A stretch of 10,468 bases of DNA from Chloroflexota bacterium (GTDB taxonomy: Bacteria > Chloroflexota > Limnocylindria > QHBO01): NCBI GenBank assembly GCA_005879815.1, contig VBKA01000023.1, positions 1 through 10,468 on the forward strand, read 5' to 3'. Shown here piece after piece: positions 5,429 to 10,468 of this stretch. Numbering within the stretch: position 1 is the stretch's first letter; the number at the start of each line of letters is the position of its first letter. The notes under the pieces are model-generated. The model worked only from the letters and a program-made list of their open reading frames with translations, had not been told where the DNA came from and searched no databases. Made by a program: the position numbers and the translations under genes.

Positions 5429-6646
5429 CTAGGCCGTTGCTGGCGCCCGACGCGCGGAGTGGAGGTGGATCGTCCCTGCCACGCCCTTGAGCTCCACCGG
5501 ACCGATCTCCGTGAAGGACGCGCCGCTATTCGCCGAGGCATCGACGACGGCCTGCGTCACGAGCACCTCGCCCGGTCTCGCGTACTCCGCGATCCGCGAG
5601 GCGAGGTTTACGGTCTGCCCGAAGTAGTCTCCCTCCTGGAAGAGGACCGGTCCGGCGTGCAGGCCGACATGGGCCGGCGGAAGGCCGGCATCGGTCACGC
5701 CGTCGATCATGTCCAGCGCCGCCACCACGCCTGGCCCTGGATCGCGGAAATAGAGCATCACGCCGTCGCCCAGCCACTTGACCGGACGACCGCCATGCTG
5801 GACCGATGTCCGTTGCACGAGCCTCCCCAGCTGCTCGGCCACGTCTGCCGCGGCGACGTCGCCGCGCTCCTGCGTGATCCGGGTGTAGCCGGTGATGTCC
5901 AGGAAGCACATTGCCGGTGGCCGATCGAGCCGGCTGTACAGGCCGGCGCGAGCCAGCATCGCCTCGAATCCCTCGATGATGTTCTGCGTCCACGCGTGCT
6001 GCTGGTGGGCGTGGTACATCGCGAGGATCGACTTCTCCGCCAATCCCGTCAGCTCGTCCGCGAACTCGGTCGCCGCGATCTCCTCCGGATTCTTGCCGGC
6101 CTCGATCGCGGGCCGGATCACCTCCGACGCCCACCATTCCGATTCCGCGCCCGCTATGCGGCGCAGGCTGTCTCCCTGGGCCCGTAGCAACCGCTCAATG
6201 GCCTTTGGCCTGAACCCATTCTTCAGCTGCGTGGCGATGAACGGCAGGACCAGCTGCTCATCATCGCGAAGCCGGTCATTCGGTTCGGGCTGCGCTCGTC
6301 CTATCGCCTCGCGCAACACGCTGAGCAATGGGAGCGGGATCTCCGTCCGCGCGCTGGCCTCCGCAAACGTCTCGCCGCCGAGTGCCGAGAAGTGCTGGTA
6401 GGCCGATGTCTCCACGAAGTCGAGGCTCACGGCGCCGCTGTGCATGGCCTCCGCGAGGCGATCCATGGGGATGCCGGCACCCTGGAGGGACTTGACGAGC
6501 CCGATACGACGGACGTTTCCTGGCGAAATCTCGGCATCGTCGGTGTTGATGATGCCCAGCTGGATCAGCTCATCGAGGAACTGCGGCTCGACGTCCGCCC
6601 GCCTGGCCGCCTCATCGCGGGAGAACGTACCCTCCGACCCTTCCAT
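5429..6646 (-). CDS. Class III adenylyl/guanylyl cyclase with N-terminal MerR-like helix-turn-helix (405 aa)
   Basis: The soluble protein starts at ATG 6646 (MEGSEGTFSRDEAARRADVE); an upstream extension to 6775 would run into the dioxygenase gene. Residues 6-75 resemble a MerR-type winged helix (FSRDEAARRADV, then LGIIN and ISPGNVRRIGLVKSLQGAGIPMDRLAEAM). Residues 76-240 form a helical region without a recognised domain, possibly a regulatory domain like those before mycobacterial cyclases. The catalytic domain (about 244-395) keeps the metal Asp residues D250 (FLDITGYT) and D294 (KWLGDG), Lys290, and the transition-state pair N347/R351 (FGQTVNLASR), so it should make a cyclic nucleotide. TACGCT lies 7 nt before the ATG with no Shine-Dalgarno site, a leaderless-type layout. 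It is 37 nt downstream of the dioxygenase and 3 nt upstream of the DHFR-like gene. ATP versus GTP specificity is not resolved. Confidence 0.9.
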   Translation of the reverse strand: MEGSEGTFSRDEAARRADVEPQFLDELIQLGIINTDDAEISPGNVRRIGLVKSLQGAGIPMDRLAEAMHSGAVSLDFVETSAYQHFSALGGETFAEASARTEIPLPLLSVLREAIGRAQPEPNDRLRDDEQLVLPFIATQLKNGFRPKAIERLLRAQGDSLRRIAGAESEWWASEVIRPAIEAGKNPEEIAATEFADELTGLAEKSILAMYHAHQQHAWTQNIIEGFEAMLARAGLYSRLDRPPAMCFLDITGYTRITQERGDVAAADVAEQLGRLVQRTSVQHGGRPVKWLGDGVMLYFRDPGPGVVAALDMIDGVTDAGLPPAHVGLHAGPVLFQEGDYFGQTVNLASRIAEYARPGEVLVTQAVVDASANSGASFTEIGPVELKGVAGTIHLHSARRAPATA

Positions 6647-6683
6647 CGGCCGTAGCGTAGCGCGCGGCGGGACCGGCAGCCCC

Positions 6684-7542
6684 TCAAGTCTTGACGGGGA
6701 CGGCCAGGGTAACCACCAGTCCGGCGTCGATGCTCCCGGTGATCGTGCCCAGCTGGTGTGCGCCGCCATCGTCACCGAACACGTTGTCTCGCTGCAGGCT
6801 GACCTGGCTCAGGTTCTGGACGCTCTGGCTGTAGCCATCGGTCGCGTAGACCTGGTCGCAGATGGCCTTGGGCAGCGTGATCTGAGAGGTCGCTAGTCGC
6901 CCCGAGGCGGCCGCCGACTTGTCAAGGCTCGGGTAGACCTCGAAGTGGATGTGCGGCCATCGGCCGGCATAACAGGCCGGGAAGATGCTCTGGAATGGCC
7001 TGCACCCCGCGCAGATAGTTTTCGCCCGTCACGCCCTGGCTGTAGAGAGAATATCGGCCCTCGCGGTCGCAATGCCACGCGTAGACGGCGGCATCCGCGA
7101 GCGGGGCACAGCTCTTTCCCTGGTCCTGGACGGTCAGGTTGATGAGCAGCGGGATGCCGCCCGCAACCCCGGACGCAGCACCGAAGCTCGAGCGAATGTC
7201 CTTGCGAACCACGCCGCTCTGGTTCAGCACGTCCGGCCCGTTCGAGCCGTCTCCCGGATAGGGCCCGGCGGTCTCCTCCGGGATGGTCGTGCAGTCCGCC
7301 GTTGCCGCCGAGCCCGATGCGCCCGACGTGCTCGCGGTTCCCGAGCTCGCGGCGTTGCCGGTGGGCAGGCACGCGGCAAGCGCGAGCAGGCTGGCACTCG
7401 TGGTGGCAACCCCCAGGAGCTTGAGCAGCTGACGCCTGGCCATCACCGTCTCGAGGTCGAAGGCCAGGCCCTGGTCGAAGATCGGCTCGTCCTGTTTGGC
7501 GAGCGGCCGGCCCTCGAAGGTTCTCAGGTCTCGAATGCTCAC
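6684..7542 (-). pseudogene. Intradiol ring-cleavage dioxygenase, Tat lipoprotein, frameshifted by a likely 23-nt deletion
   Basis: The GTG at 7542 follows AGAGGA by 7 nt. The first frame gives 182 residues: a long pre-region (DEPIFDQGLAFDLETVM), twin-arginine signal ARRQLLKLLG and lipobox LAAC (Cys58), then AVYAWHCDREGRYSLYS with the first iron Tyr (Y164) and ENYLRGVQA. Homology then continues in another frame from about 6995 to the TGA at 6686-6684 (103 aa): FQSIFPACYAGRWPHIHFEVYP, with the second Tyr and the His-x-His ligands. Family members read roughly GVQ-x-TDxxGxVxF here; the missing residues plus the frame change fit loss of 23 nt near 6996-7000. Without a fix, the first frame ends at 6922 and lacks three of four iron ligands. 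The ancestral enzyme would be a membrane-anchored, non-heme Fe(III) catechol-type dioxygenase. It is either a recent pseudogene or an assembly error. Confidence 0.88.
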
Positions 7543-7549
7543 GATGGAG

Positions 7550-7555
7550 TCCTCT
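7550..7555 (-). promoter_or_regulatory. Shine-Dalgarno site for the dioxygenase (AGAGGA)
   Basis: On the minus strand AGAGGA sits 7 nt before the GTG at 7542, fixing that codon as the start and rejecting longer upstream in-frame extensions. Confidence 0.6.
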
Positions 7556-7693
7556 TTCTCGAGAGGCGGATTCGGGGCTGGCGAACCCGGGGACGGAATG
7601 GACCGATGGTGGTCGCCGTTTCTGAGAATTCCCTGAGACACAGGCGAACCGAGTTTGAACGCCGACTTGACCCTACGCCTGGCAAGCCGCACT

Positions 7694-7750
7694 GCTCAGG
7701 ACGAGAGCCTTACGACCGAGAACTGCCCGTTCCTCGGTCGTGACGTTAGC
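7694..7750 (-). repeat. Single 57-nt arm of the palindromic element
   Basis: Read on the minus strand from 7750, this has the same fixed-spacing blocks as the four other arms: GCTAAC, CGACC (7740-7736), GGTCGTAAGGCTC (7717-7705) and TGAGC (7698-7694). It forms a 9-bp stem (7712-7720 with 7733-7741). No inverted partner exists across the 4-nt position, where the map coding end begins. The rest of the 224-nt gap between map and the dioxygenase has no gene; it does hold a 13-nt word (7614-7626) and a 12-nt word (7597-7608) also found at 1835-1847 and 1885-1896. Confidence 0.65.
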
Positions 7751-7766
7751 TGATGCGTGCCGACGC

Positions 7767-8540
7767 CTACGCCTGCGTGAGCACCTCGGCGGTGCCATTG
7801 GTCACGGCAACCGTGTTTTCGAAATGGGCGGCCAGGCTGCCATCGGCAGTGACCACCGTCCAGCCGTCGTCCAGGAGCTGCACGTCGTCGCGTCCGAGCG
7901 TGAACATCGGCTCGATGGCGAAACACATGCCCGTCTCGATGCGCATCCCGGTCCCCGGCTTCCCGAAGTTGGGTACCGACGGTTCCTCGTGCATCTCGGT
8001 CCCGATCCCGTGGCCGACGAACGGGCGCACCACCCCATACCCGTGCTCGTGGGCGACCGCTTCAATGGCCGCACCCACATCGCCCAGCCGGTTGCCGGGG
8101 AGCACGGCGGCGATCCCGGCCTCCATCCCCCGCCGCGTCGCGTCGATCAGCTCCTGGATCCTGGGTGATGCAGGACCGATGGACCAGGTCCGCGCGGCGT
8201 CGGCGTGCCAGCCCTGCCAGATGCAGCCGACGTCCAGCCCCACCACGTCGCCCTCGTAGAGCCTGCGCCGCGGGGACGGGATGCCATGCACGACCTCGTC
8301 GTTGATCGAGGCACAGATCGAGCGCGGGAACCCGCGGTAGCCCTTGAACGAGGGGACCGCTCCCGCGGCGCGGATCATCTGCTCGGCGACCGCGTCGAGG
8401 TCGGCGGTGGTGATTCCCGGCCGGAGCTCCCGGTGTAGCGCATCGAGGACCTCCACCAGGATCAGCCCAGCGTGGCGCATGCGGCCGATCTCGTCGGGAC
8501 GCTTGATGGTGACCTCGCGGGGACGCGCCGGCATTCCCAT
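7767..8540 (-). CDS. map: Methionine aminopeptidase, type I
   Basis: This 257-aa cytoplasmic metalloprotease removes the initiator Met from new proteins whose second residue is small. All five metal ligands of the family are visible: D103 (GLDVG), D114 (HADAARTW), H177 (GHGIGTEMHEEP), E210 (CFAIEPMF) and E241 (AHFENTVAVT), plus the active-site His85 (NDEVVHGIP). Its length is that of the short, E. coli-like type I form without an N-terminal SH3-binding extension. ATG 8540 shares one base with the adk stop (TGATG), so translation is coupled; an ATG two codons later is also possible. It is the third gene of secY-adk-map. In most genomes infA or ribosomal genes follow; here a repeat arm and unrelated genes do. 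Confidence 0.97.
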   Translation of the reverse strand: MGMPARPREVTIKRPDEIGRMRHAGLILVEVLDALHRELRPGITTADLDAVAEQMIRAAGAVPSFKGYRGFPRSICASINDEVVHGIPSPRRRLYEGDVVGLDVGCIWQGWHADAARTWSIGPASPRIQELIDATRRGMEAGIAAVLPGNRLGDVGAAIEAVAHEHGYGVVRPFVGHGIGTEMHEEPSVPNFGKPGTGMRIETGMCFAIEPMFTLGRDDVQLLDDGWTVVTADGSLAAHFENTVAVTNGTAEVLTQA

Positions 8541-9229
8541 CAGCCGACCCTCTGGCCCATGCCCAGCGCGTCGAGAATCCGCGCGGTCACCTCGTCGATC
8601 GTCCCTCGCCCGTCGATGCGAGCCACCCTGCCGGCGCGCTCGTAATGCGCGATCACCTCGAGCATGGGCGGCACCTGCTGGGCGAGGCGCGCGCGGACCA
8701 CCTCCGGCTTGTCGTCCTCGCGCTGGATGAGCGGCGTGCCGTCCTTGTCGCAGATCCCCGGCACGCGCGGCGGATCGGTGACGGCGTGGTATGGCGTGCC
8801 GTCCGTGGGGCACACCCAGCGGCCGGAGACACGGTCCACGAGCTCCTCCGACGGCACCTCGATGTAGATCACGCGGCTGATCGCCTCGCCCTGGCCTGCC
8901 AGCGTGGTGTCGAGCGCGCGGGCCTGGGCGACGGTGCGCGGGAAGCCGTCGAGGATCGCGCCGCGCGCCGCTTCCGGTTTCGCGAGCTCGTCCATGAACA
9001 TCGCGATCGTCACGTCGTCGGGCACGAGTTCGCCGCGCTCCATGTAGAGCTTGGCCTTCTCGCCGAGCGGCGTCCCCTCGCGGGTCGCCGTGCGAAAGAG
9101 GTCCCCGCTTGCCAGGTGCGGCAGCCCCAGCCGCTCGCGGAGGATCTCCGCCTGGGTCCCCTTCCCCGCGCCGACGGCACCAACCAACAGGTAGATGCGC
9201 CGCGCGCCGGTCGAGGCGCCTTGAGTCAC
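8540..9229 (-). CDS. adk: Adenylate kinase, long-LID form
   Basis: This 229-aa enzyme interconverts ATP + AMP and 2 ADP, keeping the adenylate balance. The P-loop is GAVGAGKGT (17-25), with Val where Pro is usual. The AMP-site motifs are LASGDLFR (39-46) and LDGFPRT (93-99, Arg98). The LID runs from about 136 to 173 (GRWVCPTDGTPYH ... GICDKDGTPLIQREDD). The four LID positions that bind Zn in many Gram-positive and GC-rich homologues are C140, D143, C160 and D163 here, instead of the usual four Cys or Cys3-Asp. GTG 9229 overlaps the secY stop by 4 nt (GTGA), with the Shine-Dalgarno function presumably supplied by coupling. Its place between secY and map is the standard arrangement. Confidence 0.97.
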   Translation of the reverse strand: MTQGASTGARRIYLLVGAVGAGKGTQAEILRERLGLPHLASGDLFRTATREGTPLGEKAKLYMERGELVPDDVTIAMFMDELAKPEAARGAILDGFPRTVAQARALDTTLAGQGEAISRVIYIEVPSEELVDRVSGRWVCPTDGTPYHAVTDPPRVPGICDKDGTPLIQREDDKPEVVRARLAQQVPPMLEVIAHYERAGRVARIDGRGTIDEVTARILDALGMGQRVG

Positions 9230-10468
9230 CGGATGAACCCCTCGTAGTGGCGCATCAGCATCTGGGCTTCGAGCTGTTTCATCGTCTCGACCACCACGCT
9301 CACCACGATGAGCATGCTGGTGCCGCCGAGCCGCAGATTCTCCGTGCCAGGGATCGCCGCGGCCACCAGCAGCGGGAGCACGGCGAGTGCCCCCAGGAAG
9401 AGCGCGCCTCCCAGCGTGATCCGGTTGGTCACGCGTAAGAGGAACTCCTCGGTGGGTCTGCCCGGCCGGATGCCCGGGATGAACCCGCCGTTCTTGCGCA
9501 GGTAGTCCGCCGTTTGATCAGGTTTGAACTGAAAGGCCGTGTAGAAGTACGTGAAGAAGACGACCAGGATGAAGTAAAGGCTGCCGTACACGATGGTGTT
9601 GCTCTGGGACAGGTTCGTGCTGACCCAGGTGGCGACGGTCTTGACCCACTCGACGGTGCTCGTTGCGAAGTAGGTCGCGATCTGCGCCGGGAAGAGCAGG
9701 ATGCTGATGGCGAAGATGATGGGAATCACGCCCGCCATCGTCACCTTCAGCGGCAGGTACTGGGTCTGACCCTGGTACATGCGCCGCCCGCGTACCCGGC
9801 TGGCGTACTGCACCGGGATCCGACGCTGTCCCTCGTTGACCCACACCACGCCGGCGATCACCACGATGGCGATGATCACGAACGGGATGATCCGCAGGAT
9901 GCCATCCGGACCGGTGATGATGGGCGCCGCCTGGTGCGGGATGCGCCCGACGATGCCAGCGAAGATGATGAAGCTGATCCCGTTCCCCAGACCGCGCTCG
10001 CTGATCAGCTCGCCGAGCCACATCAGCAGGATCGTGCCGGCGGTGAACGAGAGGAGCAGGCTGAGGGTCTGGAAGCTGAAGAAGCTCGAGGCGGGCAGGA
10101 CTCCGGCGTTCTGGAGCAGGACCGTGAAGCCATAGCCCTGGGCGAAGGCCATCGGCACCGTCAGCAGGCGGGTGTACTGGTTGAGCTTGTTGCGCCCGTA
10201 TTCGCCCTCGCGCGACAGCTCCATCAGGCTGGGGATCACCCCCTGCATCAGCTGCATGATGATGCTGGCGTTGATGTAGGGGTTTACCCCCATCCCAACG
10301 ATCGACGCGGTCGCCAGGCCGCCTCCCGAGAAGAGGTCGAGCAGGCCCAGCAGCTGGTTGGAGTTGAACAGGTTCCGCAGCTGGTCCTGGTTGACGTTGG
10401 GAACCGGGACGTTGGTGAGGATCCGGAAGATGAGCAGGATCCCGAGGGTGAAGAGGATCTTGCGGCGG
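9226..10468 (-). CDS. secY: Protein translocase subunit SecY, N-terminus outside window
   Basis: The frame is open to the right edge, giving 413 residues; only about 20 N-terminal residues should be missing, as the visible part begins RRKILFTLGILLIFRI at the first membrane helix. SecY forms the pore of the SecYEG channel that exports unfolded proteins and inserts membrane proteins. Family signatures are clear: GMGVNPYINASIIMQLM (about 57-73), the cytoplasmic loop RRIPVQYASR (about 215-224), and NGGFIPGIRPGRPTEEFL (about 326-343). The C-terminus ends RHYEGFIR. A moderately AT-richer ribosomal operon should lie upstream, outside the window. It overlaps adk by 4 nt. Confidence 0.98.
   Translation of the reverse strand, partial: RRKILFTLGILLIFRILTNVPVPNVNQDQLRNLFNSNQLLGLLDLFSGGGLATASIVGMGVNPYINASIIMQLMQGVIPSLMELSREGEYGRNKLNQYTRLLTVPMAFAQGYGFTVLLQNAGVLPASSFFSFQTLSLLLSFTAGTILLMWLGELISERGLGNGISFIIFAGIVGRIPHQAAPIITGPDGILRIIPFVIIAIVVIAGVVWVNEGQRRIPVQYASRVRGRRMYQGQTQYLPLKVTMAGVIPIIFAISILLFPAQIATYFATSTVEWVKTVATWVSTNLSQSNTIVYGSLYFILVVFFTYFYTAFQFKPDQTADYLRKNGGFIPGIRPGRPTEEFLLRVTNRITLGGALFLGALAVLPLLVAAAIPGTENLRLGGTSMLIVVSVVVETMKQLEAQMLMRHYEGFIR

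Noticed and set aside
4535..6187. 550-codon plus-strand frame
   Set aside because: It spans the antiporter tail and runs antisense through two genes with conserved catalytic motifs, and has no recognisable domain.
8541..8813. N-terminal extension of map by 91 codons
   Set aside because: The extension is the out-of-frame shadow of adk (Arg/Gly/His-rich); the ATG overlapping the adk stop is the normal start.

Overview
The window is about 10.5 kb of high-GC bacterial DNA. It holds the end of a ribosomal-protein/translocation operon (secY-adk-map, minus strand, running in from the right edge) joined to an accessory stretch. The joined secY, adk and map genes, GTG starts, weak or absent Shine-Dalgarno sites at several genes, intradiol dioxygenases with a Tat lipoprotein signal, and many class III cyclases fit a GC-rich soil or freshwater lineage. 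I lean to Chloroflexota, with Actinomycetota as the alternative; this is an inference, not a placement.

Layout, left to right. 1-973 (minus, cut by the left edge) is a fusion of a dihydrofolate-reductase-like (RibD C-terminal type) domain to a class III nucleotide cyclase. It is divergent from 1056-1802 (plus), a secreted protein of unknown function. A convergent gap (1803-1986) holds a 118-bp palindromic repeat. 1987-3027 (minus) is a lipoprotein with a staphylococcal-nuclease domain and a lamin-tail domain. A second 118-bp palindromic repeat (3058-3175) fills the divergent gap before a CPA1-type cation/proton antiporter (3228-4793, plus). The minus-strand set that follows, in transcription order, is a frameshifted intradiol dioxygenase (7542-6684), a MerR-like/class III cyclase (6646-5429) and a stand-alone DHFR-like protein (5425-4868). 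Then come map (8540-7767), adk (9229-8540) and secY (cut at 10468). The secY/adk junction overlaps by 4 nt and the adk/map junction by 1 nt.

Two things stand out. First, a DHFR-like domain and a class III cyclase occur together twice: as one polypeptide at 1-973, and as two genes 3 nt apart at 4868-6646. That suggests a functional partnership between cyclic-nucleotide signalling and an NAD(P)H-dependent reductase-like domain. Second, five copies of a 57-nt arm with fixed internal spacing lie only in intergenic DNA. Four form two 118-bp inverted pairs with a 4-nt centre, and one stands alone 16 nt past the map stop, where the conserved operon gives way to unrelated genes. This looks like an undescribed palindromic element, either mobile (REP/MITE-like) or regulatory. 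No rRNA, tRNA, CRISPR array or complete insertion sequence was seen.
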